In this document: positions 7,307 through 15,184 of the stretch, one piece after another
Position numbering within the stretch: position 1 is the first letter of the stretch
How the letters are laid out: every line of letters starts with the position of its first letter
NCBI GenBank assembly: GCA_964577825.1
Contig: CAZOBJ010000070.1
Coordinates: 1-16,747, forward strand
Direction: 5' to 3'
From: CAZOBJ01 sp964577825
GTDB lineage: Bacteria; Planctomycetota; SZUA-567; JAFGNG01
DNA: 16,747 nt
Translations under genes and position numbers: made by a program
The notes under the pieces: model-generated
The model's input: only the letters and a program-made list of their open reading frames with translations
Database searches by the model: none
Told to the model about the DNA's origin: nothing

Positions 7307-9085
7307 CTATGGCTGCCGGGCCGGGCCGGGCGGCGCGGGCCCGCCGGCCTGGAGGGCCCACAGGTAGGCGTAGGTGCCGTTCTGGGCCAGGAGCTCGTCG
7401 TGGGTGCCCTGGGCGGTGATGCGGCCCCCTTCGAGCACGAGCACGCGGTCCGCGTGGCGGATGGTCGACAGCCGATGCGCGATCACGATGCTCGTGCGGT
7501 TCTCCATCAGCCGGTCGAGCGCCGCCTGCACCAGGCGCTCGTTCTCCGTGTCGAGGGCGCTCGTGGCCTCGTCCAGGATCAGGATCGGCGCGTTCTTGAG
7601 GAGCGCCCGAGCGATACAGATGCGCTGGCGCTGGCCGCCGGAGAGCAGGTCCCCCCGCTCGCCGACGTTGGTCTCGTACCCTTCCGGCAGGGCCAGGATC
7701 TCGTCGTGGATGCCCGCGGCATGGGCGGCGGCCTCGATGTCGAGGTCGGTGGCGCCCGGCCGGCCGTAGGCGATGTTCTCGCGGATCGTGGTGTGAAAGA
7801 GGAACGGGTCTTGGCTCACGATCGCGATGTTCGCGAGCAGGCTCTTGAGGGAGACCTCGCGCAGGTCGTGGCCGTCGACGGCGATCCGGCCCTGGGGCGG
7901 GTCGTGGAACCGGGCCACCAGGTCGGCGAGCGTGGACTTGCCCGCGCCCGAGGGGCCCACCAGGGCCACGCGCTCGCCCGCGCGGATGGTCAGATCCACG
8001 TCGTGGAGCACCGTGGGCCCGCCCTCGTATGCGAAGGTGACGTGCTCGAACCGGATCTCCCCGCGGAACCGGTCCAGGTCGCGGGCGTGGGGCGCGTCGT
8101 GCACCCCGGGCCGGGCGTGGAAGATCTCGAACACGCGCTCGGCCGCGGGCAGGGTCTCCTGGACCTCGGTGTTCGCGTGCGAGACGTCCTTGGCCGGCTG
8201 GTACATGAGCCCGAGCGCGGTCAGGAACGCGACGAGCTCCTGAAGCTCCATCTTGTCCAGAAGCACCCACCGTCCGCCGATGAAGAGCACGAGCATCGCG
8301 CCCATGCCCGCCATGAACTGCACAAGCGGGCGCACCCGCGCGCGGGCGCGCGCGCCCTTCATGCCCAGGCCGAAGACCCGGTCCAGGAGCCCGGCGAACC
8401 GGCCGCGCTCCTCGTCCTCGCGCTGGAAGGCCTTGACCGTGCGGATGCCGGAGAGGAACTGCATCAGCGCGCTCGTGGCGTCGGCCTGCTTTTCGAAGGC
8501 GCGCTTGGCCGCGCGGCGCATCTTGCGCGAGAGCTGCGCGATGATGACAAGCACGAGCGGCGCGGCCACCAGGTTGATGAGCGTCAGCTGCCAGTCCATG
8601 TGCACGAGCACCCCCACGCCTACGAGCAGGGTCAGCGGCCCGGTGAGGAGCTGCCCGAACAGGGACACCGTGCGGCTGAGCATGCGCATGTCGTTGGTCA
8701 TGCGGCTGACGAGGTCCCCGGACCGCGCCCGCTGGAAGTACCCCAGGTCCAGGCTCAGCAGATGGGCGCCCACGGCCTTCTGGGTGTCGATGACCACCCG
8801 GCGGCTGAGCCACGAGCGCAGGTACCGGCGCAAATACATGGTCGCGCACTGGCCCACGAGCAGCAGCCCCCCGACCACGAAGATGATGAGCCCCAGCGCG
8901 GTGCTGGCGCTCTCGGTGGGCAGCCACGCGGGCGGGCGGCCCTCTTCCAGCACGCCGATCGCGTACTTGGTCACGTAGGCGAAGGACATGTGGAACCCGC
9001 TGAAGGTCAGGCCCACGATCAGGAGCCACGCCAGCCGGCCCGGATAGGGGCGCACGAGCTTGAACATGCGCACGAGGGTGTTCAC
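7307..9085 (-). CDS. msbA: MsbA-like ABC exporter (lipid A-core flippase)
   Basis: This 592-residue half-transporter has an N-terminal six-helix membrane domain (about 1-310) and a C-terminal ATPase. The ATPase motifs are complete: Walker A GPSGAGKST (377-385), Q-loop Gln425, signature LSGGQRQR (481-488), Walker B ILILDEATSALD (501-512, Glu506 catalytic) and H-loop His537. Length and architecture fit MsbA, which flips core-lipid A across the inner membrane as a homodimer. The surrounding glycosyltransferases and Lpt permeases support lipid export over a drug substrate, but related exporters share these motifs. Start: a GTG at 9085 overlaps the stop of the GT2 gene as GTGA, with GAAGGA nine bases upstream. 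An ATG six codons later is an alternative. The frame is open upstream to 9808, but that stretch lies inside the GT2 gene. Confidence 0.9.
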   Translation of the reverse strand: MNTLVRMFKLVRPYPGRLAWLLIVGLTFSGFHMSFAYVTKYAIGVLEEGRPPAWLPTESASTALGLIIFVVGGLLLVGQCATMYLRRYLRSWLSRRVVIDTQKAVGAHLLSLDLGYFQRARSGDLVSRMTNDMRMLSRTVSLFGQLLTGPLTLLVGVGVLVHMDWQLTLINLVAAPLVLVIIAQLSRKMRRAAKRAFEKQADATSALMQFLSGIRTVKAFQREDEERGRFAGLLDRVFGLGMKGARARARVRPLVQFMAGMGAMLVLFIGGRWVLLDKMELQELVAFLTALGLMYQPAKDVSHANTEVQETLPAAERVFEIFHARPGVHDAPHARDLDRFRGEIRFEHVTFAYEGGPTVLHDVDLTIRAGERVALVGPSGAGKSTLADLVARFHDPPQGRIAVDGHDLREVSLKSLLANIAIVSQDPFLFHTTIRENIAYGRPGATDLDIEAAAHAAGIHDEILALPEGYETNVGERGDLLSGGQRQRICIARALLKNAPILILDEATSALDTENERLVQAALDRLMENRTSIVIAHRLSTIRHADRVLVLEGGRITAQGTHDELLAQNGTYAYLWALQAGGPAPPGPARQP

Positions 9086-9864
9086 GGGCGCTCGTCCTTC
9101 GCGGGATGCGCCTCGTCGCGGAGCATCCCCCACAGCTTGGCGTACTTCATGAACACGCTGAACGCGGCCAGCGCGCACAGGATGAGCCCCGCCCTGCCGT
9201 CCAGGAATCCGCGCCGCCACACGTACATGCGCAGGAACCGGAACGCGGGCCGGGCCAGCAGGTTCCACGCGGTGGGCCGCTTGCCCGCCTCGCGCAGGTC
9301 TCGCGCGGACCAGGTGGTGTACCGGCCGAACTTTTCCAGGTACTGGTCGAACGAGGTGTAGGTGTAATGCACGAGCTCGCCTTGCAGCCGGCCCACGTTG
9401 CCGCCCTGCACGAGTACGTCCGCGTGCACGTGCTTGTCCTCGTACCGGCTGAGGTCGCGTCGGAACAGGCGCAGCACGTCGTCGCGCTCCCACCCGCAGT
9501 GGCGGATGGGCTTGCCGAAGAAGTGGTTGCGCCGCCGGATGCGGTACCCGTCGTGCGCGGGCTCGCCGTCCAGGAGCGCGCGGATCTCCCGCTGGAGCGC
9601 GGGCGTGGCGCGCTCGTCGGTGTCGATCACCAGCACCCACTCGTGCGCGGCCTGGGGGATGGTCCAGTTCTTTTGCGCGGCGGAGTGCACGTACTCGTGG
9701 ACCAGGATGCGGTCGGTGAACTCGGCCGCGATGGCGCGCGTGCGGTCGGTCGAGCCCGAGTCCACGACCAAGAGCTCGTCGGCGATGGGCGCCACGCTCT
9801 CCAGGCACGGGCGCAGGATCGCCTCCACGTTGTAGCAGGGCACGAGTACGGTCAGCCGGGCCAC
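9082..9864 (-). CDS. GT2-family glycosyltransferase, WaaE/KdtX-like
   Basis: This 260-residue GT-A enzyme starts VARLTVLVPCYNVEAILRPC. It has LLVVDSGSTDRT at 31-42 and the metal-binding D81-T82-D83 in VLVIDTDERATP. RRNHFFGKPIRHCGW (111-125) and the closing hydrophobic segment (about 221-240) match the WaaE/KdtX group. Characterised members of that group add glucose to heptose I of the LPS inner core and are of nearly the same length. The start is the GTG at 9864 with GGAG six bases upstream. A frame open up to 10017 overlaps lptG and was discarded. It starts 11 bases after lptG and overlaps the ABC exporter by four bases. The sugar added here is inferred only from the family. Confidence 0.88.
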   Translation of the reverse strand: MARLTVLVPCYNVEAILRPCLESVAPIADELLVVDSGSTDRTRAIAAEFTDRILVHEYVHSAAQKNWTIPQAAHEWVLVIDTDERATPALQREIRALLDGEPAHDGYRIRRRNHFFGKPIRHCGWERDDVLRLFRRDLSRYEDKHVHADVLVQGGNVGRLQGELVHYTYTSFDQYLEKFGRYTTWSARDLREAGKRPTAWNLLARPAFRFLRMYVWRRGFLDGRAGLILCALAAFSVFMKYAKLWGMLRDEAHPAKDERP

Positions 9865-9875
9865 GCCGCTCTCCG

Positions 9876-10991
9876 TCAGTGGTCCAGACGCCAGAAGCTG
9901 TACCCGCCCCACGCGCCGAACAGCACGTTGGGCGTCCACGCGGCCAGGTTCGGGCCCACCGCCTCGGTCAGTGCGAGCTCCAGGAACGCGTATTGGACCA
10001 CGTAGTAGCCCCCGCACACGACCAGGGCGAAGACGACGCTCGTGACCCGGCCGACGGCGCTGCCCGGGTCCACCCGCTCGCGCCGGATCACGAGCCCAAT
10101 GCCCACGAGCAGGATCACCGCGCCGGCCAGGGGCGCGGCCCGGCGCTGGGCGAGCTCGGTCTGCATGGCCACGTCGCCGCTCAGGGCCCGCAGGTCCTCG
10201 GCGGTCATGATCACGGGCCCGAGCACCTCCTGCTCCAGCATGGCCGGGGTGAGGCGGGTGGGGATGTCCGCGGGGTCGAGCTTCACCAGCCCGCCCGGTC
10301 CGCGCCGGTAGTTCCGGGGGTGGCTCGCGTACCAGACGCCATCGCCGAGCACGGGGTCCGTGTCCAGGTACAGCTCGTACCGACTCGCGCGTCCGGCGGC
10401 CAGGGCCTCGCGGTCGCGCACCTCCAGGCGGAAGTTGTACGCGGTGCGGGTGGACGGGTCGAAGTGGCCCATCATGTAGCTACGCACCTGGTCGCCGACC
10501 GGAAGCACGATAGTGGTGGGCTCGCCCTCGCCTTCGGACTCCATGAGGAGCGCAATCCTGTGCGCCTGGCGCGCGAGCGGCGGCAGCACCGCGTCGCGGG
10601 CCAGGAACACCGCCACCCCGATGCCCAGGGCCGTGGCCAGCACCGGGGTGAGGATGCGCCGCAGCGGCACGCCGCTCGCGCGCATGGCGGTGAACTCCCG
10701 GTGGCGGGACAGGCTGCTGACCACGATGATCCCGGCGAGCATGGCGATGAACGGGACCATGAACTGGATGAAGTACTGCGGGGTCAGGCACAGGTAGTAT
10801 TTGGTCACCAGCCACACCGCGGCCAGGGCCGAGTACCCGCGCTCCTCCACGAACCCGCGGAACTCGTCCATGCGCTGGAACGCGTGCACCACGGCCACGA
10901 GCATGCACAGGCCCACGGCGGACAGCCCGAACATGGACAGCATCCCCCGGGTCACATACCAGTCCATCTTGGGCAGGAGCCGCTTCCACAT
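9876..10991 (-). CDS. lptG: LptG-like permease of the LPS export ABC complex (YjgP/YjgQ family)
   Basis: The 371-residue protein has the family's six-helix layout. Membrane segments lie in about 14-37, 57-90 and 98-125, followed by a periplasmic domain of roughly 150 residues (about 130-285) and three more segments (about 290-308, 317-342 and 345-365). The cytoplasmic coupling motif HREFTAMRASGVPLRRILTP is at about 97-116 and is what LptB grips in the LptB2FG complex. That complex pulls LPS out of the inner membrane into the LptC-LptA bridge. A GGGAGG site lies 12 bases before the ATG. The gene follows the LptF-like gene by 24 bases, matching the common lptF-lptG order. LptB, LptC and LptA are not in the window. 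Which of the pair is F and which is G rests on order rather than on diagnostic residues. Confidence 0.85.
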   Translation of the reverse strand: MWKRLLPKMDWYVTRGMLSMFGLSAVGLCMLVAVVHAFQRMDEFRGFVEERGYSALAAVWLVTKYYLCLTPQYFIQFMVPFIAMLAGIIVVSSLSRHREFTAMRASGVPLRRILTPVLATALGIGVAVFLARDAVLPPLARQAHRIALLMESEGEGEPTTIVLPVGDQVRSYMMGHFDPSTRTAYNFRLEVRDREALAAGRASRYELYLDTDPVLGDGVWYASHPRNYRRGPGGLVKLDPADIPTRLTPAMLEQEVLGPVIMTAEDLRALSGDVAMQTELAQRRAAPLAGAVILLVGIGLVIRRERVDPGSAVGRVTSVVFALVVCGGYYVVQYAFLELALTEAVGPNLAAWTPNVLFGAWGGYSFWRLDH

Positions 10992-11015
10992 GAGCGTCAG
11001 GGGCCTCCCGGAAGC

Positions 11016-12242
11016 CTACACCGGGCGCAGGACGCGCCGCACCAGGGCCAGGCCGAACACGGCCAGCAGGATGTTGGGCAGCCACATCAGCCACCCGCCG
11101 CTGTCGGTGATCGTCCGGCACAAGAGATACACCAGAAAGTACCCGGCCAGCACCACGAACCCCACGCCGAAGCGCGCGGCCCGGTCGCTGTGCTGGGTCA
11201 CCAGTCCCAGGAACGTGCCCACCACCGCGAACAGGATGCATGAGAAGCTCAGGCTCAGGCGCGTCTGGAGCTCGCGCGCGGCCTTGCGCAGGCTCTTGCG
11301 GTAGTCGCGCTCGGGCAGGCGGCCAGCCTGGAACTCCGCGTCGAGCTCCTCCATGCGCGCGACGAGCTCCCCGATGCCCCAGCAGGCCACGCGGTGCGGG
11401 CCGATGTGAGAGCTCACCTCCGCCTCCACGGGCAGGGGCAGGGTCGCGGAGGCCGCGCGCATGGGCTGGGCCTCGGCGGGGTCGTCGGGGTTCAGGTTCT
11501 CGATGTAGCAGTGGGTCAGGTGCAGAAGCACCGTGCTCTGGACCTCCTCGCCCGCGGAGCCGGGCTCGCGCTGCACGGTGATGGCGTGATCCTGGGCCAC
11601 CACCCGGCGCACCGGCCCCGCGTACCGGTCCGCGGGCGAGCGGTCGCCCGGCCGGCCGGCGGGCGCGGACGGGGGCGAGCCGTACTCGGTGATGTCCAGG
11701 GCCTGGTGGCCCTCGGGCCCGCGGGCGAACCGGTAGATGTGGTACCGGCCCACCTGGACCCGGCCCTGGTGGGCGAGCTGGCGGCGCAGCAGGTCCACCC
11801 GGCTCTGGAGCACGATCTGCCCGATGCGCCGCGTGCTGTAGGTGAGCACCTGTTCGTTCAGGTACAGGGTCAACAGCGACGAGAGCACGCCCACGGCCAA
11901 GGCCGGGAGCACGATCCATCCCGGCCACACGCCGCCCGCCTGCACGGCGGTGTATTCGTTGTCCGATCCGATGCGCCCGTAACAGAGCACCGTGCCGATC
12001 AACAGCGCCGGCGGGAACACCTGCCCGCTGAAGAACGGGAACAGGAACGGCAGGACCGAGAGCACGGTCAGCACCCCGATGTTGCGGTGGAGCATTCCGC
12101 CCAGGAAAAAGGGCAGCACCGAAAAGCTCAGGATCAACAGCGCCGGCACAAAGCTCTTGAACAGGTCCCGCAGCACGTACGCGGGCAGGGTGACGAGCAC
12201 GTAGCTCGCAGACCAGGGTTGGGACCGCGCGGAAGCGCTCAT
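11016..12242 (-). CDS. lptF: LptF-like permease of the LPS export ABC complex (YjgP/YjgQ family)
   Basis: At 408 residues this is the longer partner of the adjacent permease. The first helices lie at about 14-47, 54-88 and 103-128. GSDNEYTAVQAGG at 91-103 corresponds to the family's conserved E-x-T-A-M-R-A-S-G coupling motif, here noticeably diverged. The periplasmic part (about 135-300) contains a Pro/Gly/Arg-rich stretch at about 187-215 that looks disordered. Three helices follow at about 325-345, 355-377 and 382-402. With LptG and LptB it would extract LPS from the inner membrane. The ATG overlaps the stop of waaC as ATGA, with GAAGGA six bases upstream. The frame runs open to 12533, but the extra part lies within waaC. 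Sequence divergence makes the F assignment likely rather than certain. Confidence 0.82.
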   Translation of the reverse strand: MSASARSQPWSASYVLVTLPAYVLRDLFKSFVPALLILSFSVLPFFLGGMLHRNIGVLTVLSVLPFLFPFFSGQVFPPALLIGTVLCYGRIGSDNEYTAVQAGGVWPGWIVLPALAVGVLSSLLTLYLNEQVLTYSTRRIGQIVLQSRVDLLRRQLAHQGRVQVGRYHIYRFARGPEGHQALDITEYGSPPSAPAGRPGDRSPADRYAGPVRRVVAQDHAITVQREPGSAGEEVQSTVLLHLTHCYIENLNPDDPAEAQPMRAASATLPLPVEAEVSSHIGPHRVACWGIGELVARMEELDAEFQAGRLPERDYRKSLRKAARELQTRLSLSFSCILFAVVGTFLGLVTQHSDRAARFGVGFVVLAGYFLVYLLCRTITDSGGWLMWLPNILLAVFGLALVRRVLRPV

Positions 12243-13339
12243 ACGGCGTCCTTCGCGTTCGAGTCCGTGATCGCGCGCCGACAGGCGTCGAGCACGGCCT
12301 CGGGGTCGATCCGGCGCATGCATGTGCACCGCCGCCGGCCGCGCCGGCTCCAACAGCCGGGCTGGCCGGGGCAATGGCCCTGGAGGACGCGGTGCCCGGC
12401 CCCGTACGGTCCGTTGCGCGCGCCGGTGGTGGGGCCGAACAGGCCCACGCAGCGGGTCCCGGCGGCCGCGGCCATGTGCAGGGGACCGGTGTCCGCGCCC
12501 ACGAACAGGGCGGCCCGCCCGAGCAGCGCCCACAGCTCGGCCAGGTCCGTAGCCGGGGCCATGATACAGGATTCACCGCCGGATTCCACCACGGTTCGGG
12601 CCAAATGTTCCTCGGCCGGCCCGGCCCAGGTGACGACGCTCGCCATCCCCTGGTCGCGGCCCAGGCCAGCGGCCAGGCGCGCATACCGGTCCGGGGCCCA
12701 GCGCTTGGCCGGCCACCCCGCGCCCGGGTTGAGGACCGCGAAGCGCGCATGCGTAAGTTCCGTGTCGTGCAGGAACGCGTCCACCCGCGGCGCGTGCAGG
12801 TCCAGGGCCGGGAATCGCGCGGCCCCGGACGCGGGCGACGTGAGCCCGAGCGCGCCCAGGAGCGCCAGATTGCGGTCCACCACGTGCGTGCGTTCCGGGC
12901 CCGGAGATACGCGCTGCGTGTACAGAAGGGGCGCCAGCTCGCGCGCGTCCGGCCGGGCGAGCCCCACCCGCCGGGGCACGCGCGCGGCCCAGGCGGCCGC
13001 CGCGCTCTTGGTCAGGCCCTGGAGGTCCAACGCCACGTGGAACCGGGCCGCGATCAACCTGCGGCGCAGCGCGGCCAGGGCCCCGAGCCGACGACGCAAG
13101 GGCCAGGCTCGCGCCGCGCGGCGGGGGACCACGAACACCGTGTCCGCCGCCTTGGCGCACGAGAGGAGCGCGGCGAACCGGTCCTCCACGAGCCAGCCCA
13201 CGTGCACCTCGGGCCGGGCCGCGCGCAGGGCCTGGACCACGGGCAGGCCGTGGACCACGTCGCCGGCCGCGCTCATGCGCACCACGAGCACGCGCAGGTC
13301 CGCGTCCGTCTCTCTGAAGCCGGGCCTCGGGTCAGCCAC
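12239..13339 (-). CDS. waaC: GT9 heptosyltransferase I-like (WaaC)
   Basis: The 366-residue GT9 protein opens, after a 14-residue lead, with LRVLVVRMSAAGDVVHGLPV (15-34); Asp27 is at the place of the catalytic Asp of WaaC. VGWLVEDRFAALLS and LDLQGLTKSA (104-113) are WaaC-like features. The donor-binding half has VLNPGAGWPAKRW (202-214) and GADTGPLHMAAAAGTRCVGL (281-300). WaaC adds the first L,D-heptose from ADP-heptose to Kdo of lipid A-Kdo2. A cysteine cluster ends the protein (Cys323, 329, 338 and 340 before MRRID). The start is a GTG that overlaps the GT4 gene's end by eight bases, with GGGAG seven bases upstream; a later start nearer residue 15 is possible. It overlaps lptF by four bases. 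Heptosyltransferase family is certain; type I is the best fit. Confidence 0.9.
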   Translation of the reverse strand: MADPRPGFRETDADLRVLVVRMSAAGDVVHGLPVVQALRAARPEVHVGWLVEDRFAALLSCAKAADTVFVVPRRAARAWPLRRRLGALAALRRRLIAARFHVALDLQGLTKSAAAAWAARVPRRVGLARPDARELAPLLYTQRVSPGPERTHVVDRNLALLGALGLTSPASGAARFPALDLHAPRVDAFLHDTELTHARFAVLNPGAGWPAKRWAPDRYARLAAGLGRDQGMASVVTWAGPAEEHLARTVVESGGESCIMAPATDLAELWALLGRAALFVGADTGPLHMAAAAGTRCVGLFGPTTGARNGPYGAGHRVLQGHCPGQPGCWSRRGRRRCTCMRRIDPEAVLDACRRAITDSNAKDAV

Positions 13340-14081
13340 CGCACAGCTCCCGGTACTGGGCCAGGGTGCCCTCTACCATCCGGTCCACAGTGAAGGCCTC
13401 GCGCACGCGCTCGCGACCCGCCCGGCCCATGCGCTCGCGCGCGCGCCGGTCGGCCAAGAGCTCCAGGATCGCCGCGGCCAGGGCCTCGGGGTCCTTGGCC
13501 GGGACCACGCGCCCGTCCACCTCGTCGCGCACGATCTCGGGCAGGCCCCCGGCGTCGGTGACGACCACCGCCCGCTCCATGGCCATGGCGTCGAGCACGG
13601 ACGTGCACAGCCCCTCCAGGTGGCTGGAGATCACGAACAGGTCCGCAAGCGTGAGGAGCGCGCCCACGTCCTCGCGGAACCCGAGGAAGTGCACCCGCTC
13701 GTCCAGAGCGAGCTCGCGGGCCTGGCGCCGGAGCGCGTCCGCCAGCTCGCCCGTGCCCGCCACGAGCAAGTCCGTGGCCGGCCGGTCGCGGACCACGGTG
13801 AGCATGGCCTCCAGCAGGTAGGTCTGGCCCTTGTGGTCGGTCAGNNNNNNNNNNNNNNNNNNNNNNNNNNNNNNNNNNNNNNNNNNNNNNNNNNNNNNNN
13901 NNNNNNNNNNNNNNNNNNNNNNNNNNNNNNNNNNNNNNNNNNNNCGGGCCAGAAGCGGCGCCCCTGGCGGGGCCAGGAGAAGCGTATCCACGCCCCGGGC
14001 GGCCAAGCCCTGCATGAGGTACAGGCACTGCTGCTCGCCGCCGCGCCAGGACGCGGCCGTGGACAGGTGCACGACCTTCAT
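13332..14081 (-). CDS. GT4-family glycosyltransferase interrupted by assembly gap
   Basis: Two pieces of one GT4 gene flank a run of 100 Ns. The N-terminal 45 residues read MKVVHLSTAASWRGGEQQCL and onward, a typical acceptor-domain start with the Gly-Gly loop. The C-terminal piece resumes at LTDHKGQTYLLEAM, equivalent to the donor-side K-G motif, and continues to SSHLEGLCTSVLDAMA, an E-x7-D version of the EX7E motif. It ends at REAFTVDRMVEGTLAQY. Family members are about 350-390 residues, and the K-G motif usually falls near residue 200. Here it would fall at about 84, so more than 34 residues are missing. The ATG overlaps waaF as ATGA, and the end overlaps waaC by eight bases. Enzyme family is clear; sugar specificity is not. 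Confidence 0.85.
   Translation of the reverse strand: MKVVHLSTAASWRGGEQQCLYLMQGLAARGVDTLLLAPPGAPLLAXXXXXXXXXXXXXXXXXXXXXXXXXXXXXXXXXXLTDHKGQTYLLEAMLTVVRDRPATDLLVAGTGELADALRRQARELALDERVHFLGFREDVGALLTLADLFVISSHLEGLCTSVLDAMAMERAVVVTDAGGLPEIVRDEVDGRVVPAKDPEALAAAILELLADRRARERMGRAGRERVREAFTVDRMVEGTLAQYRELCGG
13845..13944. other. Assembly gap (100 Ns)
   Basis: Exactly 100 undetermined bases, a common placeholder for a scaffold join of unknown length. It lies inside a GT4 gene. The frame is open on both sides, but that continuity across an arbitrary placeholder is coincidental. The expected protein length implies several hundred real bases here. Confidence 0.97.
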
Positions 14082-15184
14082 GGCCGTCCTCCGGCAGGGG
14101 CGCCCGTCCACTTGCGCCCCCGCGAGCCCTGGGCGAACACGCCCAGGTCGATGATAGCGTCCCACACCATGCGCACGGTCACGGCTTCCATGCAGGCCAT
14201 GGGACGGCGGCGATTGGGGCAGCGGCGCTTCAGGCACGGCGCGCACGGGCTGAACCCCTCCAGGCACGCCACTCGCTCGCCCAGGGGCCGGGTGCGGCCC
14301 GGCCGCGTGGACCCGAACACGACCACCGTGGGCAGGCCCAGGGCCGCGGCGCAGTGGCTTGCGCCCGAGTCGTTGCCCACGAACCCGCGCGCATCGGCGA
14401 GCACCTCCAGAAAGGCGGTGAGGTCCGTGCGGCCGGCCAGGTCCACGACGTCCTCGCGGCCGACCGTACGCGCGATCGACGCGGCGAGGTCCTGGTCGCG
14501 GGCCGTGCCCGTGAGCACCACGGCCGCGTCCGTGTCCGTCAGAATGCGCTCGGCGAGGGCCGCGTACCGCTCGGGCAGCCAGTTCTTGGCCGGGCCGTAC
14601 GCGCTGCCCGGGCCCAGGACCACGTAGTCGCGTTGCCCGGCGGCAAGCTCGGGCGGCAGGGGCGGGCCCGCGCGCACCGCGCCGGGCGCGGGCGCGGGAC
14701 GGGCGAGGCGCGGAAGCGTAGGCCGCGGGTCCGCGCCCAGGCGCGCCGCGATGGCGAGGTACGCCTCGCTCTGGTGCAGGTCCACTGCGCGCGGGTCCAG
14801 CGCCACCGGGTCGGTGACAAGCGCCCTCCGGCCGCGCCGGACCGTGCCCACGCGCCGCGGGACCCGGGCTCGCCACATCCAGAACGCGGTGGACAGGCTG
14901 TGGGTCAAGAGCAGTCCCGCGTCGAACCCGCGCGCGCGCAGCCGCGCGCTGTGGCGGTTCTTCGCGGCCAGATTGCGAAGGCCCCCGCCGGCCGGGCAGC
15001 GGTCCACCTCGTCCACGTCGGGCGTCCACCGAAACACGGGCGCCACGGACGGCCGCGCCGACACGCTGATCCGCGCCTGGGGATGGGCGCGGCGCAGGGC
15101 CGAGAGGGCCGGCAGGCTCATGACGCAGTCGCCGAGCCAGTTCGGCGCGCGCACGAGAATGGCGCCCGGCTCGTCACGGCTCAC
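14078..15184 (-). CDS. waaF: GT9 heptosyltransferase II (WaaF)
   Basis: The 368-residue protein has the WaaF hallmark ILVRAPNWLGDCVMSLPAL at 9-27, with Asp19 at the catalytic position. It continues with VLGPGSAYGPAKNWLPERYA (189-208) for ADP-heptose binding and GNDSGASHCAAALGLPTVVV (270-289). The C-terminal cysteine set, CAPCLKRRCP with a later CM (Cys314, 317, 322 and 331), is usual in WaaF. The enzyme adds the second heptose to heptose I of the LPS inner core. The start is a GTG at 15184 with GGAGA upstream, overlapping the end of the preceding gene by 11 bases. It overlaps the GT4 gene by four bases. The last 25 residues or so are basic and glycine-rich and may be a lineage-specific tail. 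Confidence 0.94.
   Translation of the reverse strand: MSRDEPGAILVRAPNWLGDCVMSLPALSALRRAHPQARISVSARPSVAPVFRWTPDVDEVDRCPAGGGLRNLAAKNRHSARLRARGFDAGLLLTHSLSTAFWMWRARVPRRVGTVRRGRRALVTDPVALDPRAVDLHQSEAYLAIAARLGADPRPTLPRLARPAPAPGAVRAGPPLPPELAAGQRDYVVLGPGSAYGPAKNWLPERYAALAERILTDTDAAVVLTGTARDQDLAASIARTVGREDVVDLAGRTDLTAFLEVLADARGFVGNDSGASHCAAALGLPTVVVFGSTRPGRTRPLGERVACLEGFSPCAPCLKRRCPNRRRPMACMEAVTVRMVWDAIIDLGVFAQGSRGRKWTGAPAGGRP

Noticed and set aside
8331..8362. Alternating CG tract that might form Z-DNA or act as a repeat
   Set aside because: Similar GCGCGC runs occur throughout the window inside coding sequence and reflect Ala/Arg codons in GC-rich DNA.
6185..9361. Plus-strand open frame of about 1058 codons opposite the GT4, ABC exporter and GT2 genes
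   Set aside because: It is antisense to three genes with intact catalytic motifs. Its product is His/Arg/Gly/Glu-rich low-complexity sequence with no recognisable domain. Long shadow frames are expected at this GC content.
11394..14627. Plus-strand open frame of about 1077 codons crossing the gap
   Set aside because: It runs antisense to lptF, waaC, a GT4 gene and waaF and passes through the Ns, so its continuity is not real. No domain similarity is visible.
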